DNA of 64,000 nucleotides from Ochotona curzoniae (GCF_017591425.1 NW_024464918.1:24828001-24892000); one strand, 5' to 3'; positions 12,517 through 25,200 are shown, counted from the stretch's first letter. The notes: generated by a model from the letters alone, not told the origin. Numbers and translations are program-made.

Positions 12517-14222
12517 TTTTTTTATTTAGTTTTTTTTAAATATATAATTTGGAATTGTTTTAAATAGAATGAATTGCTTTATTTATTTGAAAGTACAAAA
12601 TTCAGGTTGTGGACAGGAAGACACTCTATAGGAATTATAACTGTAAACATCCAGACCATACATACAAATAAAACTCTGATCCACAGTCTGCAGCAGCAGC
12701 TAACTAGGAAATTAAACAACCTCCATAGCCATCAATGCCTAGGGATGAGAGCTTAATCATTAACTGACAATTTCCTGATTTGTCCTCTTATTTCTAATTT
12801 ACAACCAGGTGGAGGAAGACAAGAATACTGCCGTAGCAAATCACATAGAAACACCTTCTATGTGGTCTGTCTACGTGCGTCACCCTGCTACAGTTTTCAG
12901 TCTTGGCATTCCTGATGCCTTCCTATTTTCCCCTGTAAAGCTTTCCCACTTCCTGCCTACATTTGAGTCTCCAGCAGGTACAGTGATGGAGACTGATTCC
13001 TTTGAGGCAGCAAGCACTGAACAAGTAGACTTTCATTATTGAAATTAGGGGGCCTTCATGTATTTCTACACTGCCAGAGAATGTTGCTGCAGGCGGTATA
13101 TTGATACGAGCTGTCAGAGGCCTATGCTTTGCAGTGTCCTGCCAGTTTGTGCCACTTTCCAACAGAGCCCACTCTTCATCAGGGTCCCTTCGAAGCTCAA
13201 CCTGTGGACATCCAGGGAGAATAAATTCCCCTCCCTGTAATGTTTTTATAGCCCCTGTATCTGGATTCTAAAGAGGAAAAAAAAGAAGTTGTGCTTTGAA
13301 GTCACAGATGTTGCACATGATTCAAAGCAGCCTAATATAAAGACGTAGTCACAACTGATCCTACTATGTTAAAGAAGGTTTAGTGGAGCTATATGAATGC
13401 AGGCAGCAGCATTTTGGTCTTCAAAACTAATTCTTGAAAAGGGAGACTGTACAACATCTGCTCTCAAAGTAATTTAATGATTTTGCTGTTCAAGTGTACA
13501 CATGCTCCCACAAGGCAATACCTGAGAAGTTTATATTTAATTTTATGGAGTTGTATTTGAGTTGCTCTGTAATTTTCTGGACATTATTTAATATTTTATG
13601 AAAAATGAGTAAGTGCAAACAATTTTATTGTTTTTACCCTAAAGAGTCAGATATAATATTGTTCAGTGGACCTTCTACCTAAGCACAATTAATTTCTTAC
13701 ATATCACATACTCATTTCAATTTCTCTTTTCTCAAGTTAACAAAAAGTGTGAATTTTGTGGTCAAATTATAAACAAGGTTGTCAGTTAAAACAGAAAAAT
13801 CCAATATTATTCTGTGGGTTTGTTTTGTTCTCATTTTTTTTTCCTGCTTAAAAATTCTGCTTATTACTGAGTTCCTTTATTCTAAAGCATGTTTTCTCAC
13901 ATTTTAGTATATCTCAAATGTGAATATTTTAGAATCAATGGAGTGTAACAGTTTATTTGGCTTTTTAAAAATTTCCTGGCAGTAAACAAAATAATGGTAT
14001 ATGTAACAAATGATGCAGCTTAAGACCATTGAAATATGATAATACATTTTATTAAGCATCATTTCCTGAGTGTACTGTTCTATAATAGTACTATGATGAG
14101 ACAACAAGTAAACCAAGATAAGCAGTCACTAGCAGAGGAAATGGATTGCAATGTGCTCCAAAAAGATCCAGAGCTCCTTAAGGACATGAGAGCAGTAACT
14201 CACTGGAGCAGCATCTCGGTCC
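12517..14222. other. Unassigned noncoding sequence
   Basis: No repeat recognised. The part from 12800 to 13260 is less AT-rich and holds several overlapping 60-79 codon frames on both strands, which argues against any one being coding. The remainder is AT-rich. Confidence 0.45.
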
Positions 14223-14254
14223 TTTTATTTATTTATTTATTTATTTATTTATTC
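14223..14254. repeat. (TTTA)n microsatellite
   Basis: About eight units of ttta, ending 'attcaatttttaac'. It may be the worn tail of a lost retroposon, but no body is recognisable to the right on either strand. Confidence 0.9.
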
Positions 14255-15309
14255 AATTTTTAACAGATAGCTCCTTGTATGAGCTCTCCTTACAAAAGGG
14301 GCTCTATTGCAGAAGTAAATAAAATAGAATTTTGAAAACCTGGTACCAAGGTACCTACCGCAGAGTAAAAACTAATGGCATCTTTTTGAGGTCCTACTGG
14401 GAGACAGGCCAGGAACTAGAGCCTTCATGTCCATAGGTTTTAATCCTCATATAACAGGACTTGTATTCTCCTTACTCACAGAAGGTTGCTGGTGTGTTTT
14501 ACATTTTTCTTCACTCAGTGTCACTAGGGAACGTCACCTTGTGTGCTCAGATGTTTTGACAAGCACAGAACTGTGAGAGCTCTATAGAAGACAGGAAATA
14601 GATCCTCCTGGGAAGCTGCACTTGAGCTTCACAGCAGGTAGAAGTAAGAGTTTGAAGTCAGCTTAAGAAAAAATACATAGTTCTTTCATAGACTTTGTGG
14701 TTACAAATATACATCATGATATAAATTTTATCCTATAGTTTAATAAGTTGGTAATGGTTAAGTTAATATCATCCAAAAGGACAGTGTTCTCCTCTCTGAC
14801 CATTGAGAAAGGGAAGAGATTTGCCCAGTTCTTCAGGGTGGGTTTATCATTGAGGAAGGTATGAGTGTTAGACGGCAGCACATTCTCTGCTAAGACTTAA
14901 TTTCCTACTTCATAATAGCTTCCTTGTCTAGACATTGCTCAGAGGTGTGTTTTCTGCTTTCTTTTTATTTTAAAGATATTGAGTCATTCAGGAAAGAAAG
15001 TCTACATTTGAAGAGATTTTTCTCAATTATATGTAAAATATCTGTATAAAAAGTAAACCAAAAATTTAAAGGAAGCATTTAGCTGTGTGTATAGAGAACA
15101 CTGTAGACGAATCAACAAAGGAGAATGAGTAGGAAGTAATTTAAATTGTAGAAAATTGCTTTATGCCTGTTTCATTTATCTTATCAGATGAATTTTATCA
15201 TGGAATCTTAGGCAATTAAGGTTTTTCAGTTAGAAACTTTAGAAAATGCACTATTGTTGTAAAATCCATAAAGTACCTGTGAATTTGCAGATACTTTTGG
15301 AAGAGGTAG
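14255..15309. other. Unassigned noncoding sequence, weak MIR-like traces
   Basis: Around 14435-14490 the text 'ggttttaatcctcatataac' followed by 'tccttactcacagaagg' faintly recalls antisense MIR, and 14815-14880 does so too, but neither is strong enough to call separately. No gene signal. Confidence 0.35.
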
Positions 15310-15620
15310 TCTACTGCAAGCATAACAAGATAAAGAGCATGAACTCCACAGTGGGAGTGGCTCTCTATTTCTTACTTACAGGAATCAAATATCTCATCAA
15401 ACATGTCTGAGCACCATTCCAGAGTCATGCTATATATAGGCTGCAATTCAATCACCCCAGCTTAGCAGCTTCATAGCTTAGGGCAAGTCATTTAGTGCAG
15501 GGCCTCAGCCATATCTTCTGGAAAACTGGAATCATGACAGAATCTACCTCCTGTATTATTGTAAGGATTAAATGAAGTGATAGATACAAAGCTCTTTGCC
15601 CAAGGTCTTTACCTAATATA
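15310..15620 (+). mobile_element. MIR, sense, long copy
   Basis: The head 'ataaagagcatgaactccac' is followed by 'tatataggctgcaattcaat', 'agcttagggcaagtcattta', 'ggcctcagccatatcttctg', 'aatctacctcctgtattatt', 'gtaaggattaaatgaagtga' and 'acaaagctctttgccca'. The order and spacing match MIR well, and most of the element seems present. Confidence 0.78.
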
Positions 15621-17839
15621 TACACTATTCACTTTAATTGATGCCACTACTTCACCCAAGTCTACAAATACTTTGAATTACACTCAGAAACCATTTTCTC
15701 TTTCCCTCTTCTTTGAGCTTACTCTATCTGCTCTTCCTGTACCTCCTCCTCCTCCTTCCTCCAGCATGACTTGAATTGAGCTAATGCCAAAGTTCCAGAG
15801 CCCACGCCTTTTCAGCATGAGTCTGAACAATGAGATTTTCCAAATCTTTGCTCTGAGGAAAAGCTCAGAACTGGAGATTGATGCATAATTACTCACTGCT
15901 TTGTAAAAATGGGAAAGTAAATACTGGCCTTCTAAATGTGAAGCATTAATTGTCCTCTAAAATCTGTATAAAATGATTTTCTATTAAGAACATGAAATAG
16001 ATGATTTTAAGAGCATTTACTTGTTTTTGAGAGCATTTATTATGTAAATTCATGAATAAATACACAAATATTTTATTTGCTAATTTGGCATTTATGAGAA
16101 AATTAGCTATGTTAAAACATTTTACCTTTTTAGAGTTTTGAGCAAAAAGTCTTTTCAATTCTCTACTCAGAAGGTCTCTACCATTGTCAAAAAAATTTCA
16201 GTGTGCATGAATACTTCTTAAAATTGTCAATCTAGATAAAGATTGTAATTTAGCTGGCTGTACAGCTCCTTTATGACAGAGTACTGTGTTTCCTTGTTTA
16301 TTTTATACACAGACACACACAGACATTGTAGTGAAAGCAATGATTAATTAGTAAAACAGACTAATTGAAAGGTCAGTGGTCTAAAGAGATATTTCAGTGC
16401 CTCAGAGCAATAATAACACCATGTTTTCTTCTCCATCTTAATGGGTCTCAACTTCCTGTGGCCTTTGTTGCTAGGAAACTGGTCTGTACTGATTTGAAAG
16501 CCACCTTTCTGTTGTTGATTTCAAAGACTGAAATGAATTGGGCATATTTTGAATGCTTCATGATTAGCAAGTAAATCAGTTATGTGCTTTAGCAAAAGGT
16601 GTGGTCTAGATGAAAAACCCTGAGCTTAACATTTTTTGTGGAGTCACTGCTGATAACTCCAGGAGCAACCCAGGTCCTTCCTAACTTCCCCTGGAAAAAA
16701 ATCCTTTTACCTATCCTGTATGAAGTCAAGTTCCCCTAGAAGTACAGAGATAAAAGGATTCAAGCTGTGATCCATTTTTCCTCATTTCCATATCGCATTA
16801 AGGCATCCGATACCTTAGGATCCCTGACAGATATTCAGAGAGATAGAGCTTCAAAGCTACAATGCATTCCTGGGGAAATTGCCTTCTTTACTGTAGTTCT
16901 CTTAGTATTTACAGTTCAGACCCAGATTTTGGATGAGTGCTGGAGGCTTTCAGCTTCCTAATGTATTGAAAATGATGAAAACTGCCAAGTGCTTTTTGTG
17001 AGATCAATAATTGTTTTTGTAGGATATCTTGGCCAGTGGAATAAGATGTACATGATTTCTAGTCTTGCCTCTTCCATAATCCAAGTTAGAAGTATTAATT
17101 AATTGCACGTTGATTCTGACACAATTCTAAAAGTATGGGCCGAGCAAAGGCCATGTGTGTAAGATGCAAATCATGCATCAGCAGAAGTTGTTGCTTGAGA
17201 TAGGTTGTGACCAAAGCCCTTAAATCCAGTCGAGTCAGATGGACCATAAGCCAATGTCAAGTTGTAGTTTAAGAAGCCCTTGGAAGACACAATGGTTGGC
17301 TCTGCGTTATGCTGTCATATGCACCTGTGTGTGTCCACCATTATGTTAAACCCTCTGCCCCCATTCACCCTCAATCATGAATATTCTTGTGCCTTAAGCA
17401 TCGTATCTCACATGTTAATGAGATCAACTAACAGTTTCTAGATTTACTCCAGTTGGTCCTCACAGATAATATTGATTGCATCTAACTTAATCACCAGATT
17501 ACACATTCAAAGTAACTCTTGTTTGCAAAGCCACCAGCTATCTCCTAGATACTGTTTTTATATAGGCTAGCTAAAGATTCTTGTACTTTATGGGTTTGTA
17601 GATCCGGTTTTCTTTTTCCTAGTTCCTTCTCATCTCCTCTTGCCACCACAAACACAATTTGATATAGCTCCCTTTCCTCGGCAGAGGTGCCAATTACTTC
17701 TTGTTTTTATTTGCCTTTGTTTGAGGAGCATTCCCCTCGTGCCTCAAAGGAAAATTATTCTCCTAAAGGCAATAGTCTAAGTGCTTCCAAGGGCACTTCC
17801 TATTATAGAAGCAAACCACATAGGTTTAAATGCTATCCT
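15621..17839. other. Unassigned noncoding sequence
   Basis: No repeat family could be named over 2.2 kb. It is AT-rich with scattered 60-70 codon chance frames. Short cacaca repeats lie at 16309-16323. No splice-bounded exon was identified. Confidence 0.45.
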
Positions 17840-18010
17840 GTTGGAGATCATTGATAATCACATTGCATCTCTAAGTCTCACTTCATTGGTTTCTACAAGA
17901 AGCAGTTACAGTATTCCTCTTGTCTGACTGTTGTGAATATTCCATAAGATGTTGCACGTTTTTAGTAGAGACTGTGACATAGGATAAAGTGCATAGTAGA
18001 TGGTTTCTGC
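17840..18010 (+). mobile_element. MIR 3' half, sense
   Basis: Reads 'aagaagcagttacagtattc', 'ctgactgttgtgaatattcc' and 'ataaagtgcatagtagatgg', corresponding to the MIR segment from 'ataatagtacctac' to 'cagtgcctggcacatagta'. Diverged. Confidence 0.5.
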
Positions 18011-18099
18011 TTTTTAAATTTTATGTGTGTATTTCTTATCTTTCATGATACAAATTTAGAAGCATGAACAAAGAAGATAATTTCTATTATTATGCTTGT

Positions 18100-18376
18100 C
18101 ATTATGCTTCACAGTAAAATCCAATGACCATTTCCTGTGTACAAAGCCCTGCTAGATATTGGAAAGGTCAGATGAACTAGACAGACATCCTTCTCTTCAG
18201 GAGCTCTCCAGCTTGTGAAGAAAGTAGACATTTGAAGAATAAATCATAATATCAACAGGTGTAACAAGAAGGAGCACTACTGTGGCCAACAATGAGGAAA
18301 GTTAGGAACAGAGGTTCAGGGAGGTTTCAGAAAGAGGCCACTTGTGATTCGAATTTTGAAAGAGTTTAATAGGAAG
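18100..18376 (+). mobile_element. Ancient interspersed repeat (unnamed family)
   Basis: Matches the common mammalian segment around 'gtgccaggcactgttctaggtgctgg..gaacaaaacagacaaa..ccctcatggagc': here 'gtgtacaaagccctgctagatattgg', then 'aactagacagacatcc' and 'ttcaggagctctccagctt', followed by 'ggaggtttcagaaagaggcc'. I believe such sequences belong to the 5' parts of old L1 elements but am not certain of the name. Confidence 0.55.
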
Positions 18377-18733
18377 TAAACATTTTCTCTCCCTTTTAAA
18401 AAGTTTGTTTATTTTTATTGAAAAGGCAGAGATACAGAGAAGAGGAGAGACATAGAGGAAGATCTTCCGTCCAATGATTCACTCTCCAAGTGGCTGCAAC
18501 AGCTAGAGCTGTGCCAATTCAAAGCCAGGATCCAGGAACTTCTTCCAGGACTCCCACACAGGTGCAGGATCCCAAAGCTTTGGCCTATACTTGACTGCTT
18601 TCTCAGGCCACAAGCAGGGAACTGGATGGGAAGCAGGGCTGCCCTGATATAAGCCAGCACATACATGGGATCCCAGTGTGTGCAAGGCAAGGACTTTAGT
18701 GATAGGCTACCATGCCGGGCCCTAAACATTTTC
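18377..18733 (-). mobile_element. CSINE with 11-bp target-site duplication, antisense
   Basis: Full-length antisense copy (about 18388-18722) flanked by perfect direct repeats 'taaacattttc' at 18377-18387 and 18723-18733. Body landmarks include 'gaagatcttccgtccaatga', 'caagtggctgcaacagctag', 'ctcccacacaggtgcagga' and 'ggctaccatgccgggcc'. It inserted immediately beside the ancient repeat remnant ending here. Confidence 0.93.
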
Positions 18734-20564
18734 AAGCATGAGAACATCAAAAATGATAGGCCTCATCATGCTGTGTTTGAGCAACTAGTGTTAGCTTGTC
18801 CCTGAACTTGAGTCTTGGGGACCTATGAGCAGAGTCTGGTTTGGGAGTGTGAGAAAGTACCAGCAATAAAGACAGGTTTGATGCACTTTCTCTCACCTTT
18901 GGGGCTGTCATAGGTATCAAGATTGGCAGGTACTTGGTGTAATACAATTTGCTAGTTTAGTTTGTTGGCAATAACCGTGTTTTTAGTGATATTACCCAAA
19001 ACTTAGTCTTACCTTAATTATTAGTGTATATATGCTAAAATGACTTCCCAGCTTGAGCCTGACAGTATAGTATAGTGTTTTTTTTTTTTTTTTACTTCCT
19101 CCTTTGTAGTTACAGGTTAAATTTAAGAAGTCCTTATGATTTATTTGGATAACATTGATGCTTCTTTAGCCAAACCATGTAGTATGATCAATTCAAGGCG
19201 ATCACACTCACAGTAATATTAAGTGTCAGAGTGTGAGCTCTTGAGATAGACCCAATTTTTTTTGTTTGCTGCTGTTTCCTACTCTTTGTGTCCTCACAGA
19301 AATCAGAGACTCCTAAGACACTCATTTCTTAATCTTCAAATTTGAGACTGTTTCTTCTTTGCCGACCTCCTCTCTCTAGCCTTGGGAGCCCTGGAACTCC
19401 ATTGACTGTAGTTTCTCCCTCTGTACACTGCTTAGTAGAGACATCCTGGTGAGAGGGACTGGATTTGGAAAAAGTGCCATTCTCCAGGGCTGGATAGGTA
19501 TTTCCCTTTGAAAGTAGGCCTTTGTTATGGAAGAATCTCTGAATATTTCACCAGGATTACCTAGAGGATGATCTTGGATGCAGTGGGGCTTGTGGAAGTA
19601 GAGTTCATGAAAGTTTGAGGGAATTCTCAAAAACTATTGTATCCCCCAGTGAGTGTGCTAATCATGCTAGTATAGTCAGGCATCACCAGTTCTTCAAAAC
19701 TGCCTGTAAGAAAATGTTTTCATCAGTTTATGATTGTAGTGAGTCATCTAAGCAAAGAGCTTGACTGTGACTCTGTAATCAAATACACTTGTCTTCATTT
19801 GAGGGTGGCTGTCCCTCAAGTTCAGTTTTCTGACTCTTCGAAGATAAATGTTTGATTTTTGCATTTTTCAGATGTTTTGTTGGTATAAGGATAAGAGTGT
19901 TGACTTATAGGCTCTTTATATGTTGAAACTGAAGCAAGAAATTCAATTTGGACATACAAATAATTGTCAAGGCTCATTATTCTACATAGTATGCTTAAAG
20001 TCTGGTAAAATTTCTAACACATGTAATGGAAATCAACTTCTATTATAGCTGAGAAGATTTAACTTTTATTTATACTGATATACAACAAAATAAATATTTT
20101 ACTAAAATGTATTTCTTCCTTAAAGTAACCCAAAATAAAAAATTATTTTACCTAGGCTATCTGAACATAGCCAAAGATATAGTATTAAAACTGAACATTA
20201 TGAAAATTCTTGATTATACGTCAGTCTCACAATATATTGTTTGGTCTTGCTTCATCTATCAGAAAACACTTGCTATTGGTAATACATATGTCAATATCTA
20301 TGATTCAATGATTATTTTAAATATCTATATTATATGCTACATGATGAATATAAAATTGAATTCTTTCTATGCATTTTTATAAGGCTTCATTGTATGAGAA
20401 GAGTGGCATATAGGTAAATAGTTACATGTTTTAAGATAGTAAGTATGACAGAGGAACTGGAAAGTGACTTGTATGGCTAGAGCTTAGAGGATGATATCTA
20501 TTTAGGGAATATATAGCCTCAAGGGGGGAAAAATCTCTTAAAATTTATGCCCTAAATCTAAGTT
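18734..20564. other. Unassigned AT-rich sequence with a poly(T) run
   Basis: Contains an uninterrupted T run at about 19078-19093 that could be the antisense tail of an unrecognisable retroposon. The rest shows no repeat. A plus-strand frame of 91 codons at 20107-20382 lies in very AT-rich sequence and is judged a chance frame. Confidence 0.4.
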
Positions 20565-20889
20565 TTAGTGTCCTTTTAAAAAAAAGTTTATTTTATTTGG
20601 TAGAGTTACAGAGAAAATGAGAGACAGACTGAGCACTCTTCCATCCACTGGCTACCTTCCCAAATGGCTAAGGCTGGGTCAGGCTGCAGTCAGGAGCCAG
20701 GAATTTCATCTGAGCCACCCAAGTGAACTAATGGCTCAAATAATAGGATCATCTTCCATTGCTTTCTTGAGCACATTAGCAAGGAGCTAGATCAGACGTA
20801 GGGCAGCTTAGACCTGAACTGCTTTCCGTAATGGATGCTGGCGTTACAGGCTGTGGCTGGACGCAGCACTGATCCATTAGTGTCCTTTT
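20565..20889 (-). mobile_element. CSINE with 13-bp target-site duplication, antisense
   Basis: Perfect direct repeats 'ttagtgtcctttt' at 20565-20577 and 20877-20889 enclose an antisense CSINE with 'tttattttatttggtagagt', 'gccaggaatttcatctgag' and 'cttgagcacattagcaagga'. Sequence divergence suggests an older subfamily, yet the duplication is intact. Confidence 0.88.
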
Positions 20890-21059
20890 CTTAAAATTGC
20901 CTTATACAGAGTCCTTCCCCAAATGTCCCTCAAAAGCAAAACTGGAACAAATTAAACCAAAGTAATCAGGCAGTGAGATCATAAATTAAAGTGCTATATT
21001 TTCTTTCATTTTCAACAAATTTGGAAGAAATGGAAAAAGTCTCTTTTAATGTGGTCAAT

Positions 21060-21235
21060 TAATTCTACTTCTGTGGTGTTGCTGTCTCAGATGCCTCTCA
21101 TCAGGTTGCTGGAATTTAGATTCCCAGGCTTCCTTTCAGGAAAGTTATTGAGGAACTCTATGTACAAAGATAGGGAATTTGCATTTTACATATGTATCTC
21201 ACGTCCTTCTTTGGCATGCTAATGTCTGAGTTTTA
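21060..21235 (-). mobile_element. MER5-like nonautonomous DNA transposon remnant
   Basis: The order 'ctctcatcaggttgctgga', 'atttagattcccaggcttcc', 'gggaatttgcattttacata' and 'ggcatgctaatgtctgag' parallels antisense MER5A ('catcacctggg..', 'gcagattctcaggccc', 'gaatctgcattttaacaag', 'gatgcacgctaaagtttgag'). Terminal inverted repeats are not clearly visible. Confidence 0.55.
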
Positions 21236-21611
21236 AATGCAAGAATCTCAAATTGGTACCCAAGAGAAGAATGTGTGCTTGAATATTTCTGATATCTTGG
21301 CCTTTACCTCTTTCTTTCAGCTGATTACAGTAATCTCCCTCACTCCTCTGCCTTCTGTGTTACTCCATCCATATACATATTATTTTGCTTCACTGGTTTT
21401 TTTTCTCCTGGTGTTAGCTTAGTCATCATTTTTACACAAATTTTACCCAATTAGTTAAGTGTGTCATGACCCACACAACTACAAAATCTTCATCTTCTAT
21501 TTCTTAGGTAGGGGCATTCTCACTTAGCAATCTGTAAATCCTGTTCTCAACTCACTGAGGCCTTTATGTTTTAATTAAATATTTCTTATCTCCCTAAACT
21601 TTCAGCTATAA

Positions 21612-21968
21612 ACTGAATGCTTGTGTTTCCTTAAAGTTTGTGTGTTGAAGGTTGATCTCTAATGTGATGGTATTGGAAGCTGAGTCTTTTGGGAGACAAT
21701 TAGTCTATGCAAGCCAATCCGTAAAAGGGATGAGTACTCTTATATGTAGATGCAAATGAGTTTGTTTCTTCCTCACTTCTTTTCTGTGTAAGTAAACAAT
21801 GGGAAGATGCAGATCTGTAAACCAGGAAGTGGGCCTTCACCAAATATCAGATCAACCAATATCTTTATCTTGGACTTTGCATCTTCCAAATCTGTGAGAA
21901 ACCTGTGTCTGTAGAACTGGCTAACCAGTCTGTGGAGTATTTTTTAGAGAAGTCTGAACATACTAATG
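21612..21968 (+). mobile_element. MaLR-type LTR, sense
   Basis: Good landmark order: 'ctgaatgcttgtgtttcctt', 'gtgtgttgaaggttgatctc', 'taatgtgatggtattggaag', 'cttttgggagacaattag', 'gtaaaccaggaagtgggcct', 'tatcttggactttgcatctt' and 'aaccagtctgtggagtattt'. Nearly complete solo LTR. Confidence 0.8.
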
Positions 21969-21984
21969 CACCCCCTTACTACAA

Positions 21985-22105
21985 ACTGTCATCCCTCTAG
22001 AGCAGGGACTGTGTCTTTTTGTTATTGTACAGCAGTTGCTACTTTGCACAATGATTCTCAGATCACAAATACTCTATACGTAGTTGTTGAATGAAGAATG
22101 AATGC
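21985..22105 (+). mobile_element. L2 LINE 3' end, sense
   Basis: Contains 'agagcagggactgtgtcttt' (L2 'gggcagggactttgtct') and ends 'gtagttgttgaatgaagaat' with 'gaatgcatgc', the characteristic L2 terminus. Only the last ~120 bp is recognisable. Confidence 0.7.
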
Positions 22106-22374
22106 ATGCATACATGTATCAGTGTACATCAGCCAAAACATTGTAGTGACATATCACAATAAGCACGGATTGTCCTCATTCACTCTGATGCCATCTGTAC
22201 AATGCTTAGCTGAGGTTGGCTCCATGTTGGATCTTCTACATTCTCTCGTCCTTCTTGGATTATCAGATAAAATACATAATATTCTCTTTGAAAAAGATAA
22301 GAACATAAGATGACAAATAAACATATATAGTAACTTATAAAGTTCTGGCTTAGAACTGGCACAATGTTACTTCT

Positions 22375-22625
22375 TTTTCAATGTTTTTACTTATTTCTAT
22401 TTGAAAGGCAAATTTTATAGAGAGAGAGAGAGAAGGAGGGGGAAACAAGACAGAGAGAACTGCTTCACTCCCAAAGTGGTTGCAACAGCCAGACCTGACC
22501 TGATCTGGACCTGGACGCCAGAATTCTGTTTGGGTGCACAGCCCAAGGACCTAGGCCATCCTCCATTGCTTTCCCAGGTCATAATCAGAGAGCTGGATTA
22601 GAAATGAAGCAACTGGCACAGATTG
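22375..22625 (-). mobile_element. CSINE, antisense, truncated at its head
   Basis: The tail side reads 'cttatttctatttgaaaggc' with an (ag)n run 'agagagagagagagaagg', then 'cactcccaaagtggttgcaa', 'ccatcctccattgctttccc' and 'gagctggattagaaatgaag', ending in 'aactggcaca'. The tRNA-like head beyond the B box is missing, consistent with 5' truncation at insertion. Confidence 0.8.
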
Positions 22626-23439
22626 TCACTTCTGTTGATCAAAACAAGTCAGTGATACAAAGTGTAGACAAATGCAGAATAGTCAGTAATTCAACCTGTT
22701 CATTTACAGATAAGGACGTTTAATGAGGGAATTTGGAGTGAAGGGCGTCTGTCTTCCATCATACTCACTTGTTTCCATGTTCCAGGATACCCAAGACCCA
22801 GAAGAAGTGTAATTGTGACAGGGAACCACTTGGGAAGAACTAATCCAAAATGTACTTGGGGATTCACTAAGACCAATAAGTTTGCATACTGAAGAGAAAT
22901 GTAACTTAGGTTCTTAAATATTGTAATAATGGCCCCTAAGTGTTTCTGCTGCCTATTACCTTTCAGTTTCTTAAAATTTAAGTTCCACCTGCCCTAAGAA
23001 TTAAGATTAATCAATCCATGAGAATTCAAGTTCCCTTTCATTCATCTGTCCCTTCTAGTTAGTCCCATGTTAGTTTCAGTTGTAAGAGAAGAGTTGACCT
23101 TCCCAGATGCTTTTGCTTCCACTGTTTCTTTTAGATCTTCCAAAGGTAAAAAGAGAACCCAAATGTCATGATTTCCTTTATGAAAACACAAACTACAAGT
23201 TTGTAACTTTTTAAAAGTTCAAAATGGGAGCGAACCTTTCTATCACCAGTGATAAGGCAGATTCAAATAAATCATTCATATCTGGAATCTTTTTGGAATT
23301 TCTGTGTTTAATATTACTTATTCAATAGCTTTTTGACAAATCCTTAACCTTTTCTGTTTGGATATCCAAGTGGAAATCTACAGCTTAGGCCACTGGAAAT
23401 TGCAAAGTACTGCCTAATCCTAATCAGAATAAATTATGT
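22626..23439. other. Unassigned noncoding sequence
   Basis: No confident repeat. Near 22695, 'catttacagataaggacg' faintly recalls an antisense MIR core. No gene evidence. Confidence 0.4.
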
Positions 23440-23680
23440 TCGATACATGTTTTAAGGCCCGTGCATACAATGAAATATCAGGCAGCCTTTAAAATTTAAG
23501 TTCACTTAAAATAATAGAGAATAAGGAATATATTAAGAATTGTGATGCAAGAATAATATGGTACCATCCTGATGTTAAATGTTACCAATCATGTGTCCAC
23601 ACATACTGGAATAAAAAGATTAAGAAAATAGTCTGTTACTGCATTATACAAGTGCATTATTTATGCCTGTTTATTTTTCT
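23440..23680 (+). mobile_element. Old L1 3' remnant, sense
   Basis: 'gcatacaatgaaatatcagg' and 'cagcctttaaaat' correspond to the L1 segment 'acaatggaatactatgcagccattaaaa', followed by 'ataaggaatatattaagaat' (from 'aagatatattgttaagtga') and 'atggtaccatcctgatg'. Strongly diverged, older than the L1 starting near 24.0 kb. Confidence 0.6.
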
Positions 23681-24004
23681 TGATTCCTTATAGTTATCCT
23701 ATATTGCTTTGTTTTTATTCTATATCTCTTTATTATTCCTTTACTAGAACATTGGCTCTCTGAAGTCCTCTGAATGACTCACGGATTTCTATGTTGGCCC
23801 TACATTTTTGTGCTGAGTTCCAGAGCCATGCATACTAATGCTTCCGTTATGTCTCTGCTTGAGTGTTCTCAGGCTAAGGTCTTCAAACACATGATTCATA
23901 GTATATATTACTTTTGTAATGATGAAAAAGTAAGACATTAAGCTGCCTGAATATTTTAAAAATAAATTTATCAAGATATTTGTTTATGTAAGATGTTTGG
24001 TTAT

Positions 24005-25200
24005 TTAAGACTGAAGTGCCTTCCTAACTGCAAAAGAAATATGCCAACTCTTTATCAAATCATAGGAAAGAAGACTAAAAAAGCAAAAATCACAAAAGAG
24101 CACAGGAATAAATATACATAGATACAAAGGTGCATGGGACCCCAGTGCCCTTTTACATGTGTGACTCAAAATGTCCAGGTACTTAACACACACAGAAAAA
24201 ACAGTCCAGTTCAGAAATGGGCAAAGCACCTCAATAGATAGTTCCCAGAATAAGAAATATAAATGTCCAAGAACAAACACATTAAAAATGTTCCACATTA
24301 CTTAGCCATCAGGGAAATGCAAATGAAAACCACAAGGAGATATCATCTCATACCTGTCAGAATAACGATTACCTTTAATGGCAGAAAGTAACAAATCCTG
24401 GCAAAAATGTGGAGAAAGGGGAAGGCTTACACACTGCTGGTGGGAATGCAATGTAGTACAGCTATTGTGGCAGACAGTATGGAGATTTCTTTAAAAACTA
24501 GAAACAGACTTGATAAATGATTCAGTAATCTCACTACTTGTGGTATATCCCAAAGTTGTGAACACTTTGTATCAAAGAGATACCTGTATTGCCATGTTTA
24601 TAGCAGTAGTGTTCACAATAGTAAAAATATGGAATCAGCTACAGTTTTCATTAGATGAATGGGTAAAAAAAATATGAGATATATATATATATCTCATATT
24701 TATATATATACACACACACACACACACAGTGCAATGCTATCCATATATAAAAAGGAAAGGAAGTCTACCATTTGTAGACTGGATGCAGCTGGAGGAAATT
24801 ATGATAAATGAAAAAAGCCAGAGACATAATCCTTATATGTAGGAGCTAAAATTTAAAAGAAAAATGGAAAACTCCAAATCCCATCATCCCCCAAAACAAC
24901 CCAAAAGCACTTCCTGTGTCTATCAATATGACTAAAAACATGGTGTTGCCAAATATTATTTTCTCTCTGTCAGACAATAGTTAATAAGAATATGCTACTT
25001 AGTTTTAATGATCTGTAATTTAAAATGTACTTTATATGATTTAGATGCTCATTTAAATTTGATTATTGTTTATAACTCTTTTTCCAATGAACTAAGGTCT
25101 GTTTCCTTTTTAGTTGTTGAAATCTATCTAGTGCAGCATTAAGGCTTTGAGTATAATGTGAATTAAATGTATTTGATCTCAAAACATTAAAAAAGAATAC
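24005..25200 (+). mobile_element. L1 LINE, 5'-truncated: ORF2 C-terminal part and 3' UTR
   Basis: From about 24190 the sequence follows L1 ORF2 ('aaatgggcaaagcacctcaa', 'catcagggaaatgcaaatga', 'aaaaccacaaggagatatca', 'ggaatgcaatgtagtacagc', 'tatagcagtagtgttcacaa', 'ctggatgcagctggaggaaa'), then an AT-rich 3' UTR that ends in an A-rich stretch near 25190. The reading frame is broken by many changes, so this is a dead, 5'-truncated copy. A perfect 30-bp AT palindrome (24671-24700) and a (CA)n run (24711-24727) lie inside. Confidence 0.88.
24671..24700. repeat. Perfect 30-bp palindrome followed by (CA)n
   Basis: Arms 'aatatgagat' and 'atctcatatt' flank a central (AT)5, giving perfect self-complementarity. 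It sits where L1 normally has 'tatatatacacaatgg'; it probably arose by expansion of that AT/CA stretch. Confidence 0.9.

Noticed and set aside
24005..25200. Possible functional reverse transcriptase gene
   Set aside because: Only the very end of L1 ORF2 is present, with disrupted reading frames; it lacks the reverse transcriptase and endonuclease parts.
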